DNA of 64,000 bases from Sneathiella aquimaris (GCF_026409565.1 NZ_CP112881.1:3417501-3481500), one strand, 5' to 3'; positions 52,761 to 61,596 are shown, counted from the first letter of the stretch. Program-made: numbers and translations. The notes: generated from the letters alone by a model not told the origin.

Positions 52761-52795
52761 AAAAGGCGGTGATTTATTTCGCCGCCTTTTTTGTG
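52761..52795 (+). terminator. Intrinsic terminator after the lipoprotein gene
   Basis: AAAAGGCGG (52761-52769) pairs with CCGCCTTTT (52782-52790), then TT and G. Likely bidirectional. Confidence 0.85.
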
Positions 52796-52837
52796 CATTC
52801 TCTTAAGAACGCGTTACACGCACCATCTGTTGGCAGT

Positions 52838-52866
52838 CTATTGCCCGCCTATTGCCCGCCTATTGG
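52838..52866. repeat. Short tandem repeat, 11 bp
   Basis: CTATTGCCCGC occurs twice in tandem (52838-52848, 52849-52859) and a third time as CTATTGG. The 347-base gap 52741-53087 holds two terminators, this repeat and no convincing gene. Confidence 0.6.
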
Positions 52867-53044
52867 CCATTCCAGCACGTTGAGCAGCTGCGTTCAATGT
52901 CGCCCCCTCCCCCACACACGGATCAATATAAGGTCGCCTGTTGGTCTATTATACCGCCTGAAGGCACCCGCGCACCGGGCGACTTTCAAGCCCTGTCAGA
53001 GCCGCTTTCCGTTTTGGAACGAGGGAGAAAAGCCTTATACCAAA

Positions 53045-53070
53045 AAAAGCGGCGCTCTCGCACCGCTTTT
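53045..53070 (-). terminator. Intrinsic terminator after the TRAP transporter operon
   Basis: AAAAGCGG (53045-53052) pairs with CCGCTTTT (53063-53070), and the minus strand then runs into a T-rich stretch. It sits 18 bases past the stop of the TRAP large permease. Confidence 0.8.
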
Positions 53071-53087
53071 AATGACCTCGAATGGCT

Positions 53088-54638
53088 TTAATAGACAATC
53101 CCGGGAAGCCAGGTCGCCACTTTGGGAACCAACCAGATCAAAGACACCCCAACGATCTGCAACACGATGAAGGGAACAACGCCCAGATAAATATGGCCTG
53201 TTGTTATTTCCTTGGGTGCAGCCCCTCGCAAGTAAAATAGCGAGAAACCAAAGGGTGGTGTCAGGAAGGACGTTTGAAGATTAATTGCAATCAGGACCGC
53301 GAGCCACATCGGATCATGCCCCATCAGGATCAGGGCGGGGGCGATTAATGGCAGCAAAATGACTGTGATTTCAACAAAGTCCAGAAAGAAACCAAGGACA
53401 AAAATAATTGCCATACAAAAGATGAGCGCCCCTGTTGGCCCGCCAGGCATCGATTTCAGGATCTCAGTAATGCGTTCTTCTCCGCCCAGACCAACAAAAA
53501 CGAGACTGAAAATGCTCGCTGTCAGAATAGTTGCAAAGATCATCGCCGTGACTACCATGGTAGACGACAAGGTTGGCTTCAAAATACTGTTCGTAAAGGT
53601 CCTTTTAAGAGACACAAACAGGGCCATCCCCCCGATAAAGGTCAGCGTGGCAAACAAAAACGCCATCGACCATTCAAACAATCCAGCATCCGATCGTTGG
53701 ATCCGTACAGGGAAGAGACCAGCCAGAACCGCCAGTAATAACAAAGACGCTCCGCCTGCCATCATTAATGTTGGGGAAGCTTTCATGCGAACCCCTGCCA
53801 TCAACAGTGCCCCTACAGCACCAACAGAGGCGGCTTCTCCAGGCGTTGCCACCCCGCCCAAAATAGCGCCCAGAACGGCAACAATCAGCAGAACAGGCGG
53901 CACGACCGCGAGGAATATTTCACGAGCGGTGGGTTTCACGACACTTTCGCTCATGGCTGGTGCATCGGTTGGGATCAACCAGGCGCGCATCAGCATATAA
54001 AGAATATAAATTCCAACAAGCAACAATCCGGGCATAAGAGCAGCGGCAAATATCTGACCGACAGAAATTGTCTCAATGGTGAATTTGCCCTGCGCAAACT
54101 GGGCTTGCTGATAAGCGTTGGACATGACGTCCGACAAAATGATCAACAGGGTCGATGGCGGTATGATCTGGCCCAATGTACCAGACGTACACACAACGCC
54201 TGACGCCAGTTTTGGATTGTACCCGTTCCGAAGCATTGTCGGTAAGGCAATCATTCCCATCGCAACGACGGTCGCACCAACAATCCCAGTAGAGGCCGCC
54301 AGTAACGCGCCGACCAGAATAACCGAAACACCAAGTCCGCCACGAACACGGCCGAAAAGCCGACCCATGGTTTCCAGAAGATCCTCGGCAATTCTACTTT
54401 TCTCGAGAACAACCCCCATAAAGACGAATAACGGAATGGCGATCAGGACATCATTGGTCAAGAGACCAAAGATTCGCTGACCCAGCGCCCCCAGAAGGGA
54501 CAGGTCGAATGATCCGGTCAACCAACCAAGCAAGGCAAAAATACTGGCGACGCCAGCAATGGAAAAAGAAACCGGGTAACCCAGCAGGATAGCGCCAATC
54601 AAGGCGGCAAACATTAATAAATCGAGAGGGAGGGTCAC
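53088..54638 (-). CDS. TRAP transporter large permease (DctM/FcbT3-like)
   Basis: A 516-residue membrane protein with about 13 hydrophobic helices. It has the family segments GVVLEKSRIAEDLLETMGRLFG, GATVVAMGMIALPTMLRNGYNP and GTLGQIIPPSTLLIILSDVM, and the end LQTSFLTPPFGFSLFYLRG. The ~90-residue extra in the middle makes it longer than ordinary DctM and like FcbT3/COG4664 of the mannitol/chloroaromatic group. It is the transmembrane channel of a sodium-coupled uptake system with the two genes upstream. The start overlaps the DctQ stop by four bases. Confidence 0.9.
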   Translation of the reverse strand: MTLPLDLLMFAALIGAILLGYPVSFSIAGVASIFALLGWLTGSFDLSLLGALGQRIFGLLTNDVLIAIPLFVFMGVVLEKSRIAEDLLETMGRLFGRVRGGLGVSVILVGALLAASTGIVGATVVAMGMIALPTMLRNGYNPKLASGVVCTSGTLGQIIPPSTLLIILSDVMSNAYQQAQFAQGKFTIETISVGQIFAAALMPGLLLVGIYILYMLMRAWLIPTDAPAMSESVVKPTAREIFLAVVPPVLLIVAVLGAILGGVATPGEAASVGAVGALLMAGVRMKASPTLMMAGGASLLLLAVLAGLFPVRIQRSDAGLFEWSMAFLFATLTFIGGMALFVSLKRTFTNSILKPTLSSTMVVTAMIFATILTASIFSLVFVGLGGEERITEILKSMPGGPTGALIFCMAIIFVLGFFLDFVEITVILLPLIAPALILMGHDPMWLAVLIAINLQTSFLTPPFGFSLFYLRGAAPKEITTGHIYLGVVPFIVLQIVGVSLIWLVPKVATWLPGIVY

Positions 54639-55153
54639 GCCGCTTTCTCCTGAAGGCGAAGAAGATCACGGAACAGGCACGCAATACCCTGGGCCAATAT
54701 TAAGACACAAAAACCGGGAATAAGTGATTTCAACAGGAAAGACGCTGGAATTCCACCAACAGAAATGGGGCCTTCCCAGATGGACCACGACACCTGCACC
54801 GTTGGCCAGGACCAATAGAGAAGCAATATCATGGACGGAAACAGAAAGAACAAATGGCCAAACAGGTCAATGCCTGCTTTTCGGCGGGTTTGCATCTTGG
54901 CGTAAAAAATGTCAACGCGGACATGCCCATTTACCAGCAACGTATAGCCCGCGCCCAGCATGAACAACGTGCTATGAAGATAAAGCACCCCTTCATTGAG
55001 AAAAATAAAACTGATACCGAACACATATCTGAGCACAACGATGGAAAACTGCAATAGCACCATGACCAGAGCACACCATCTCACCGTATTTCCAACCATG
55101 TTGTTAATGCGGTCAAAAAAATTAGCTAAATTTTCCAAAACAAAAAGGTCCAC
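54635..55153 (-). CDS. TRAP transporter small permease (DctQ/FcbT2-like)
   Basis: A 172-residue membrane protein with four hydrophobic segments, the small permease of the TRAP transporter. The N-terminal half has NLANFFDRINNMVGNTVRWCALVMVLLQF, typical of DctQ, and the LNEGVLYLHSTLFMLGAGYTLLVNGHVRVD segment is a family landmark. Its stop overlaps the large permease start. It is in the middle of the three-gene operon. Confidence 0.88.
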   Translation of the reverse strand: MDLFVLENLANFFDRINNMVGNTVRWCALVMVLLQFSIVVLRYVFGISFIFLNEGVLYLHSTLFMLGAGYTLLVNGHVRVDIFYAKMQTRRKAGIDLFGHLFFLFPSMILLLYWSWPTVQVSWSIWEGPISVGGIPASFLLKSLIPGFCVLILAQGIACLFRDLLRLQEKAA

Positions 55154-55203
55154 TCAAAGAAAATGCGGGCTCTTGACTGAGCCCGCATCATAACAGCTAA
55201 AAT

Positions 55204-56289
55204 TTAGTATTTATAGTTTAGCGCTCGCGCGTTCATCTGACCGTTATCTGCGTATGGCATATATTCAGAGATCAACTTGCGATAGCCCAGGTAGCTTTCA
55301 ACAATGCGGCGGGTCAGCTCATCTTCATCTTCACGCAGATCTGCGATCACCTCACCGGCGGCGTTACCCATGGCCAGAATAACATCCTCAGGAAGCATCT
55401 TGACGTTGACACCCTGCTCCTCAACCATTTTTGGCAGGGCCATTGCATGTTTGGTCGCGTATTCCATCCAGACAGGGTTGTAGAGGCTTTCACAAGCGTA
55501 AGAAACAGCCTGTTTCAAATCGTCCTCCAGCTCGTTATAGGCATTTGCGTTCACAGCACATTCTTCTGCTGAAGACGGCTCGCCCACACCTGGATAGTAA
55601 TAATTTTTCGCAACTTGATAAAAACCCAGAGCGCTATCTGTCCAAGGACCAATAAATTCACCGGCATCCAGCGCGCCAGATTGCAAGGCCTGAAACATTG
55701 CGCGTCCACCCATAGCCTGAACAGCCATGCCCAGCTTGGAGCACATTTCAGAAGCAAGACCGGTTGTCCGGTAGCGTAGCCCCTTCAGATCATCAACCGA
55801 ATTGATTTCTTTCTTGAACCAGCCAGCCCATTGCGGGCCAGAGTTACCACACAGGAATGGCTTCAGATTAAAACGGCCATACATTTCGTCATATAGAGCC
55901 TGTCCGCCGCCATGGACCATCCAGCCCACCTGTTCATCAGCGCGCAAACCAAAAGGCTGGGATCCGAACATTAAAATACCTTTTGACTTGGATCCCCAAT
56001 AGGCGGGAACAGCATGATACAGTTCAGCTGTCCCTTGAGAAACCGCATCGAAAACACCGCGGCCCGGAACCAATTCGCCTGCGGCGTATAGCTTGACTTC
56101 AATCCGACCACCGGAAAGAGCGGTAATTCGATCTGCAAGTTTCTGCGCAGCAACACCCGGTCCAGGCAAATTTTTGGGCCATGCGGTTACCATTTTCCAT
56201 TGCCGCTTACCCGATGCAATTGCGGGTGTCGCGAATGTCGCGGTAGCTGCACCAACAGCAGCTGTTTTCAAAAAATCCCTGCGTTCCAT
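55204..56289 (-). CDS. TRAP transporter substrate-binding protein (DctP/FcbT1-like), Tat-exported
   Basis: A 361-residue periplasmic binding protein with a twin-arginine signal (RRDFLKTAAVG, near the N-terminus). Seen parts are WKMVTAWPKNLPGPG, the AAGELVPGRGVFDAVSQGTAEL segment and DAGEFIGPWTDSALGF, all typical of COG4663 (FcbT1), which bind hydroxy- or keto-acids or aromatic acids. The start ATG 56289 follows AAGGAGATT; an upstream extension has no ribosome binding site. It heads the operon and is divergent from the GntR regulator 178 bases away. Confidence 0.88.
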   Translation of the reverse strand: MERRDFLKTAAVGAATATFATPAIASGKRQWKMVTAWPKNLPGPGVAAQKLADRITALSGGRIEVKLYAAGELVPGRGVFDAVSQGTAELYHAVPAYWGSKSKGILMFGSQPFGLRADEQVGWMVHGGGQALYDEMYGRFNLKPFLCGNSGPQWAGWFKKEINSVDDLKGLRYRTTGLASEMCSKLGMAVQAMGGRAMFQALQSGALDAGEFIGPWTDSALGFYQVAKNYYYPGVGEPSSAEECAVNANAYNELEDDLKQAVSYACESLYNPVWMEYATKHAMALPKMVEEQGVNVKMLPEDVILAMGNAAGEVIADLREDEDELTRRIVESYLGYRKLISEYMPYADNGQMNARALNYKY

Positions 56290-56427
56290 TTCAATCTCCT
56301 TGTTTACCCCGTTGGGGTGGTCAGCGCCTTTATCAAGCATCTTGACGTCCGGTATGCCTCGCCTATGGCTTTTCCCAATCTTTTGACTATACTTGGACAT
56401 CATTGAATATGAGGACGCTTTATGCTG

Positions 56428-56443
56428 TTATGTATGCACATAA
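56428..56443 (+). promoter_or_regulatory. Candidate GntR operator in the dctP/gntR gap
   Basis: TTATGT (56428-56433) and ACATAA (56438-56443) are inverted arms around ATGC, 24 bases before the GntR start. This position would let the regulator control itself and possibly the divergent TRAP operon. Confidence 0.5.
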
Positions 56444-56467
56444 AAGTCAATAGGAAACCGTGAATCT

Positions 56468-57160
56468 ATGCGCCAGAATCAGTCTCATCAGTCCGTTCAG
56501 GCAGCTTTGCTTAAAAGAATTCATTCCGGAGAATGGACACCCGGATCCTATATCCCCGGCGAAGTTGATCTTGCCGCAGAATATGGCTGCTCCAGAACGA
56601 CTGTAAACCGGGCCCTTCGCCAGCTTGCAGAGAATGGTATTGTCGAACGAAAAAGAAAAAGAGGAACTCGGGTAACCCCGATGCCTGTTGCCCGTGCAAC
56701 TCTTGAAATCCCTGTTATCCGGCAAGAGGTCATGGACCGCGGCGGTCAGTACCAGCATAGTCTGCTCCTCAATAAACTTGGAAAGGCTCCGGCCTCTGTT
56801 TATGCCCGCCTGCAACTGCCTGAAAAAAAATTGCTTCATCTTCAATCCCTGCATCTTTGCGATAGCAAACCGTATATGTTTGAAGATCGCTGGGTGAACA
56901 CGGCTGCCACGCCGAATATTGAAAAGGCCCCTTTTGACAAAATAAGCCCAAATGAATGGCTTATTCAGGAAATCCCTTATTCAGACGGCGATATCAGTTT
57001 TTCCGCCTGCGCTGCGACACCAAAAATTGCGGAACATTTAGAAACATCAGTAGGAGCCCCGCTCTTTCTGATCGAGCGGACGACCCGCATGAATGAAACA
57101 GCAATTACCACGCTTAAAATGTATTACGGCGAAGGTTTCCGGATGAGCAGCAAGCTATGA
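56468..57160 (+). CDS. GntR family regulator, HutC subfamily
   Basis: A 230-residue GntR-type regulator with an N-terminal winged helix (GSYIPGEVDLAAEYGCSRTTVNRALRQLAENGIV, of which CSRTTVNRALRQL is the recognition part) and a C-terminal UTRA-type ligand domain (VYARLQLPEKKLLHLQSLHLCDSKPYMFEDRWVN). HutC-like members bind a small acid or histidine-like ligand; here it may sense the TRAP substrate. It is divergent from the TRAP operon. The ATG has AGGAAA ten bases upstream. Confidence 0.88.
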   Translation: MRQNQSHQSVQAALLKRIHSGEWTPGSYIPGEVDLAAEYGCSRTTVNRALRQLAENGIVERKRKRGTRVTPMPVARATLEIPVIRQEVMDRGGQYQHSLLLNKLGKAPASVYARLQLPEKKLLHLQSLHLCDSKPYMFEDRWVNTAATPNIEKAPFDKISPNEWLIQEIPYSDGDISFSACAATPKIAEHLETSVGAPLFLIERTTRMNETAITTLKMYYGEGFRMSSKL

Positions 57161-57214
57161 AAATAATTATAAAACAACGGCTTAAATTATAGACATCGTA
57201 AAAAAGAAAAATAA

Positions 57215-57229
57215 TTAGAATTATTCTAA
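57215..57229 (+). promoter_or_regulatory. 7-1-7 palindrome upstream of the peroxiredoxin-glutaredoxin promoter
   Basis: TTAGAAT (57215-57221), T, ATTCTAA (57223-57229). It matches the 7-1-7 layout of PerR boxes and the TTAGAA-TTCTAA core of Irr iron-control elements. It lies just ahead of the -35 box at 57237, suiting an activator or a Fur-family regulator. Confidence 0.5.
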
Positions 57230-57236
57230 AAACGAC

Positions 57237-57265
57237 TTGCAATACTTCAGGCAGGCCACTATATC
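57237..57265 (+). promoter_or_regulatory. Sigma-70 promoter of the peroxiredoxin-glutaredoxin gene
   Basis: TTGCAA (57237-57242) and TATATC (57260-57265) with a 17-base spacer; transcription would start about 35 bases before the ATG at 57307. Confidence 0.6.
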
Positions 57266-57306
57266 TCACCACAGAGTAATTATTGATAAACTTTTTGGAG
57301 AGAAAA

Positions 57307-58038
57307 ATGTTGCAGAATATGGAAGGCCAACCAATCCCGAACTGTTCATTTCCGGTCCGCGATGGTGACGCCTGGAAACAGGTAACAACAGATGACCTGT
57401 TTAAAGGGAAAAAAGTGATCGTGTTCGCTTTACCCGGTGCGTTTACGCCCACATGTTCTTCCACCCACCTGCCACGCTATAATGAACTTGCAAACACGTT
57501 CAAGGAATGTGGCGTCGATGACATCCTCTGCCTGTCCGTCAATGACACTTTCGTTATGAATGAGTGGAAAAAAGACCAGTCTGCAGAAAATGTTAATTTC
57601 ATTCCGGACGGTTGCGGCACTTTCTCCGAAGGTATGGGAATGCTTGTCGACAAATCAGACCTGGGCTTTGGTAAACGTTCATGGCGCTATTCAATGCTGG
57701 TGAACGATGGTGTTGTTGAAAAAATGTTTATCGAGCCAGAAGTTGACGGCGATCCATTTGAAGTTTCAGATGCCGACACAATGCTCAGCTACATCAACCC
57801 ACAAGCCAAAAAGCCTTCAGCGATTACTGTCTTTGCAAAGCCTGGCTGCAGCCACTGCACGCGTGCTAAAGCAGCCCTTGAAAAAGCGGGTCTGCAATAC
57901 GAAGAAATTACGCTGGGTTCTGATGCCACCTTCCGCAGCCTTGCGGCTGTATCCGGTGTTACATCAACACCGCAGATTTTCATCGACGGCAACAAAATCG
58001 GCGGTGCTGACGAGCTGGAAGCCTACCTCGCAGCATAG
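57307..58038 (+). CDS. Peroxiredoxin-glutaredoxin fusion
   Basis: A 243-residue fusion: a Prx5-type peroxiredoxin (residues 1-160, peroxidatic cysteine in PGAFTPTCSSTH) and a glutaredoxin (about 170-243, active site CSHC in FAKPGCSHCTRAK). The enzyme reduces hydrogen peroxide and organic peroxides with glutathione, the fused glutaredoxin replacing the usual separate partner. The start ATG 57307 is set by TTTTGGAGAG. It has its own promoter and terminator. Confidence 0.94.
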   Translation: MLQNMEGQPIPNCSFPVRDGDAWKQVTTDDLFKGKKVIVFALPGAFTPTCSSTHLPRYNELANTFKECGVDDILCLSVNDTFVMNEWKKDQSAENVNFIPDGCGTFSEGMGMLVDKSDLGFGKRSWRYSMLVNDGVVEKMFIEPEVDGDPFEVSDADTMLSYINPQAKKPSAITVFAKPGCSHCTRAKAALEKAGLQYEEITLGSDATFRSLAAVSGVTSTPQIFIDGNKIGGADELEAYLAA

Positions 58039-58086
58039 TCCATACCGACCCTGCATGAGAGTGCCCGGCGGGTCACTCTCATAAAA

Positions 58087-58116
58087 AAACCCGCCGGGAA
58101 ACCGGCGGGTTTTCTT
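58087..58116. terminator. Bidirectional terminator between peroxiredoxin and the peptide-binding protein
   Basis: AAACCCGCCGG (58087-58097) pairs with CCGGCGGGTTT (58102-58112) around GAAA; A and T runs on both sides serve both convergent genes. Confidence 0.9.
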
Positions 58117-58135
58117 GTGTCAGAGACTAGAAAAA

Positions 58136-59614
58136 TCAGTCTTCCCAAGACATCCGGGCAATATCTGTCACAAACAGGTGCCAGTTTGGCCAAACGCCGT
58201 TCAAGCCTTTACGAACAACCTGAACCGCAGCAAGCTGGAACAAGAAACCATTGACGGCATCTTCTGCAATCATTTTCTGGGCTTCCTGCAATTTTGCAGT
58301 TTTAACAGCTGGCGACAAAGCAACCTGCGCCGCGTTGATCACTTTATCCAATTCAGGATTTTCATAGTTGAAATAATATCCCTTACGAGAATAGATGCTG
58401 ATATCCATTGGCTCAACATGGCTTACAATCGAAAGGTCATAGTTCTTTTTCTTGTAAACTTCGTCCAGCCATTTTGGCCAGTCAACATTTTCAATGTTAA
58501 TTTTAAACCCGGCTTTATTCAGCTGAGAAGCCACAATCTGACCCCCTTTACGGGCGTAATCATCTACAGGAGGCAATTTTAGTGACAATTCCAAACCATT
58601 TGGATACCCGGCTTCCGCCAGCAGCGCTTTAGATTTTTCCGGGTCATACGGATAAGTCCCCGTCAAATCTACATAGTCTGGATGGTGAGGCGCAAAATGC
58701 GAACCGATCGGCGTACCATACCCAAACATTGCGCCATCAATAATTTCCTGACGGTTGATCGCATGGGCAATTGCCTGACGAACTTTCAGTTTTGAAAGCG
58801 CTTCACTTTTATTGTTTGTACTCAAAATGGTTTCACCATTTGTCGTACCTTCAATAATTCTGAACTGACCGGTCAGCGTAAACTGTTCCAATGTTTCATT
58901 TGGAACAGAGGTGAAATCAAGATCCCCTGTCAGCAGTGTTGCCATTCGGGCAGCATCATCATTGATAAACCGGAAAGTCGCGGTTTTAATCTTGAGGTTG
59001 GCTTTATCCCGATAGGTGTCTGCCATCGCAAGTTTGACAGAATCGCCTTTAATCCAACGGACAAGTTTATAAGGGCCGGTTCCCACGGGCTTCGTGGCAT
59101 TGCTACCGTCTGATTCAGGATCAACAATAACAGCAGTTGACTCACCCAACTGCGCAAGGAAATCGCCCCGTGGCTCTTTCAGTGTCAATATAACAGTCGC
59201 CGCATCTGGCGTTTCAATAGACGCGATGTTGGTGAAACGACCTTTACGCTTATTCACGCTGTTTTCAGCGGCGTTTTCTTCGAAGGTATATTTGACGTCT
59301 GAGGAGTCAAAATCAGAACCATCGTGGAATTTTACACCCTCTTCCAGTTTGAAGGTATAAACCAAACCGTCTGGGCTAACCGTCCAGCTTTTAGCCAGCG
59401 CTGGCTGAACATTACCGTCAATATCAATCCGGGTAAGCCCTTCAAAGATATTATAAAGTGTAATCCGGGAAATAGCGGCCGCAGCGCCCGTGCGCGGGTC
59501 CAGCCCCGGTGGCTCCAACCTCATACCATAACTTACAGATGTTTTTGCTGCTTCAGCAGTCATCGGTGCGATAACCGCGGATGCGACAGCAGCGGCAATT
59601 AGCAACTTCTTCAT
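58136..59614 (-). CDS. ABC transporter peptide/substrate-binding protein (family 5)
   Basis: A 492-residue periplasmic binding protein of the DppA/OppA type. It has a signal peptide (MKKLLIAAAVASAVIAPMTAEAA), the LEPPGLDPRTGAAAAISRITLYNIFEGL segment, TFKLEEGVKFHDG, and VRQAIAHAINRQEII. It captures peptides or related compounds for an ABC importer. No permease or ATPase gene lies in the window; the only partner is the P1/NylC-like hydrolase 15 bases upstream on the same strand. It probably feeds a separate transporter. Confidence 0.9.
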   Translation of the reverse strand: MKKLLIAAAVASAVIAPMTAEAAKTSVSYGMRLEPPGLDPRTGAAAAISRITLYNIFEGLTRIDIDGNVQPALAKSWTVSPDGLVYTFKLEEGVKFHDGSDFDSSDVKYTFEENAAENSVNKRKGRFTNIASIETPDAATVILTLKEPRGDFLAQLGESTAVIVDPESDGSNATKPVGTGPYKLVRWIKGDSVKLAMADTYRDKANLKIKTATFRFINDDAARMATLLTGDLDFTSVPNETLEQFTLTGQFRIIEGTTNGETILSTNNKSEALSKLKVRQAIAHAINRQEIIDGAMFGYGTPIGSHFAPHHPDYVDLTGTYPYDPEKSKALLAEAGYPNGLELSLKLPPVDDYARKGGQIVASQLNKAGFKINIENVDWPKWLDEVYKKKNYDLSIVSHVEPMDISIYSRKGYYFNYENPELDKVINAAQVALSPAVKTAKLQEAQKMIAEDAVNGFLFQLAAVQVVRKGLNGVWPNWHLFVTDIARMSWED

Positions 59615-59629
59615 ACCAGTCTCCCTACG

Positions 59630-60637
59630 TTAAAGTTTTTTTTCGAATAGTGACCGATAGCTTGGTAACGACCCTAAACTATCAGCGTGATATACTGCCC
59701 TGGCAACAGCCCGTGCGACGCAATCGGCGGCAATCGCTCCAATCCTTGCGACGGCCAGTGGTTCTGGTTGATCCAGTTTCCTTTTTTCTGTCGACAATGC
59801 AAAGATTGTATCCCCATCCAACGGCGTATGTACAGGACGGATCGCGCGGGCATACCCATCCTGTGCCATCATGGCAACGCGTTGAGCCTGAGATTTCGTC
59901 AGACTTACGTTGGTTGCCACAACTCCCAATGTTGTATTTTCCCCAAGACGTCCACTTTCTATCGCCTCAAGCGACAGATTCCCACCCAGAACCGGGGCGC
60001 CAGCGCCTCCAAATTCCTCATCCTGCTCAAATTCCCATGCCCAAAAACAATTCGTATCCGGAACGAGCGTACTACCAACAGGGTTTACAGCAATAAGCGC
60101 CCCCACCTGCACGCCGTCCTCGGAGATTGCCGAGCAACTGCCAAGCCCTCCCTTGATAAGCCCGGCCATGGCACCAAAACCAGCGCCCTGATTACCAAGA
60201 CTGAAATCTCGGGATATATTTTGCACCGCTTTGCGCCCCAGATCGCGATAAGGCGGGAATTCTCCCCATGACTTATCGCCGCCGTTCACCAAATCAAACA
60301 GGATCGCGGACGGTACAATCGGGACATTAAAGCCTCTGACTTCAAAGCCTTTTCCTTGCGCTGCAAGTTCAGCAACGGCACCAGAGGCCGCCTCCAATCC
60401 AAAAACCGAGCCACCGCTCAAAACGATAGAATCAACCCGATCGACCAGACAATCAGGTCTCAGCACCTCGGTTTCCCGGGTCCCAGGCCCGCCCCCGCGA
60501 ACATCAACCCCGGCGACTGCTGGCACATCTGGAACGATAGCCGTAACGCCTGACCAAGCCGTATCGTCATGGGCGTTTCCCACAGAAATACCATCGACGT
60601 CAGTAATTAGATTTTTTTCACCCGGTTTGATCATCAT
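59630..60637 (-). CDS. P1 family peptidase / NylC-like N-terminal nucleophile hydrolase
   Basis: A 335-residue P1-family protein related to DmpA aminopeptidase and the nylon-oligomer hydrolase NylC. The segments NAHDDTAWSGVTAIVP, GGGPGTRETEVL, LSGGSVFGLEAASG and GGLGSCSAISEDG are family marks. NylC cleaves itself between Asn and Thr in an E-N-T-T-L-G-V-V-A-T-N run; the same run occurs here, so self-cleavage at Asn234/Thr235 is predicted, with Thr235 as nucleophile. It would hydrolyse small peptides or amides. It is upstream of the peptide-binding protein in the same operon. Confidence 0.85.
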   Translation of the reverse strand: MMIKPGEKNLITDVDGISVGNAHDDTAWSGVTAIVPDVPAVAGVDVRGGGPGTRETEVLRPDCLVDRVDSIVLSGGSVFGLEAASGAVAELAAQGKGFEVRGFNVPIVPSAILFDLVNGGDKSWGEFPPYRDLGRKAVQNISRDFSLGNQGAGFGAMAGLIKGGLGSCSAISEDGVQVGALIAVNPVGSTLVPDTNCFWAWEFEQDEEFGGAGAPVLGGNLSLEAIESGRLGENTTLGVVATNVSLTKSQAQRVAMMAQDGYARAIRPVHTPLDGDTIFALSTEKRKLDQPEPLAVARIGAIAADCVARAVARAVYHADSLGSLPSYRSLFEKKL

Positions 60638-60867
60638 TGCTACTGGCTTATTCTTTTGGACCGAGAGTAATGAAAGCGTCCCCCCCGGTCAATGAAGACA
60701 CACCGAAACTGTAAACCGGAATATGGTTTGAAAACAAACAAAATAAATCAAACAACCTATTCTGCCAGATCGTGCATTGAAAATTGATGCTCATTGAGGG
60801 TAGCCGCTAAATATTGAAGGGCCACAGGGCACCGGCACAGATGAAAACCAACAGAAAAAAGCCGAAA

Positions 60868-61596
60868 TCATCCGATCAGTGGCATCACCTGAGATCCGAT
60901 GGTAAGCCCAAAATACGCATCGGCACGGCCTTGATTGACGGCTATTTCAATAAGACCATTTGCATTTACATAGGCAAGGGGCTCGCCAACAGCGACATCA
61001 GAGAAAACACGCACCAGTGGCAAAGAAACTTCCTTGATCCGGATGCGCCGGATGCCGTTCGCCCCCACCAGTCCGGTCATCGCGTTGCCATAATGGTCGA
61101 TATAGATGATCTGTGAAAGCTCGGCTGCACCGTTCTCTGTCAGTAGATCTTCCGGGGCGATGGGTTTCAGGTCCCGCTCAACGCTGTTCGTTTTAATTCT
61201 GGCAGCAATCGGGGCGAACAGGTCCCGCCCATGAAAACTGGCGGATAAGCTATCCGGCCGCCACACAATTTCCCAGGCCGCCGCGTTGGCATCCCTGCGC
61301 AACGCTTGTTCTAATAACCCGTTATCGGGACCGACAAACCACCGGTTGTTGCTTTTCACCACAAGCGCACGCCGATCGGTGCCAACACCAGGATCGACAA
61401 TACTCAGAAATACGCTGCCCTCTGGAAAATCAGCGGCATAGGCAGCCAGCAGATGCCCCGCCGCTGCAGGCGAGAATACGGGAGCTTCAGCGAAGAGGCT
61501 TAACACGTCGCCTTGATATCCTGCTTTTCGAATACTCGCGATCATTTGCGCCTGATAGGGTCCTGTCGCGCCAAAATCCGTAAAGAGAAGGATCAT
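60868..61596 (-). CDS. S-adenosylmethionine hydrolase (DUF62 / SAM hydroxide adenosyltransferase)
   Basis: A 242-residue member of the DUF62 family, which hydrolyses S-adenosylmethionine to adenosine and methionine (a relative of the fluorinase). Seen are LFTDFGATGPYQAQM at the start, SIVDPGVGTDRRALVV near 67, FVGPDNGLLEQAL near 92, and the FHGRDLFAPIAARI histidine-aspartate part near 128. The C-terminal domain follows with YIDHYGNAMTGL. It is probably a cytosolic SAM-control enzyme. Six bases separate it from the methyltransferase gene, both on the minus strand, a neat pair since both handle SAM. Confidence 0.88.
   Translation of the reverse strand: MILLFTDFGATGPYQAQMIASIRKAGYQGDVLSLFAEAPVFSPAAAGHLLAAYAADFPEGSVFLSIVDPGVGTDRRALVVKSNNRWFVGPDNGLLEQALRRDANAAAWEIVWRPDSLSASFHGRDLFAPIAARIKTNSVERDLKPIAPEDLLTENGAAELSQIIYIDHYGNAMTGLVGANGIRRIRIKEVSLPLVRVFSDVAVGEPLAYVNANGLIEIAVNQGRADAYFGLTIGSQVMPLIG

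Noticed and set aside
52852-53091. 79-codon plus-strand frame in the gap before the TRAP operon
   Set aside because: No ribosome binding site, low-complexity proline/serine content, crosses the terminator at 53045 and the tandem repeat.
60814-61116. 100-codon plus-strand frame overlapping the SAM hydrolase
   Set aside because: Antisense to a clear DUF62 gene; begins in a gap without promoter or ribosome binding site.
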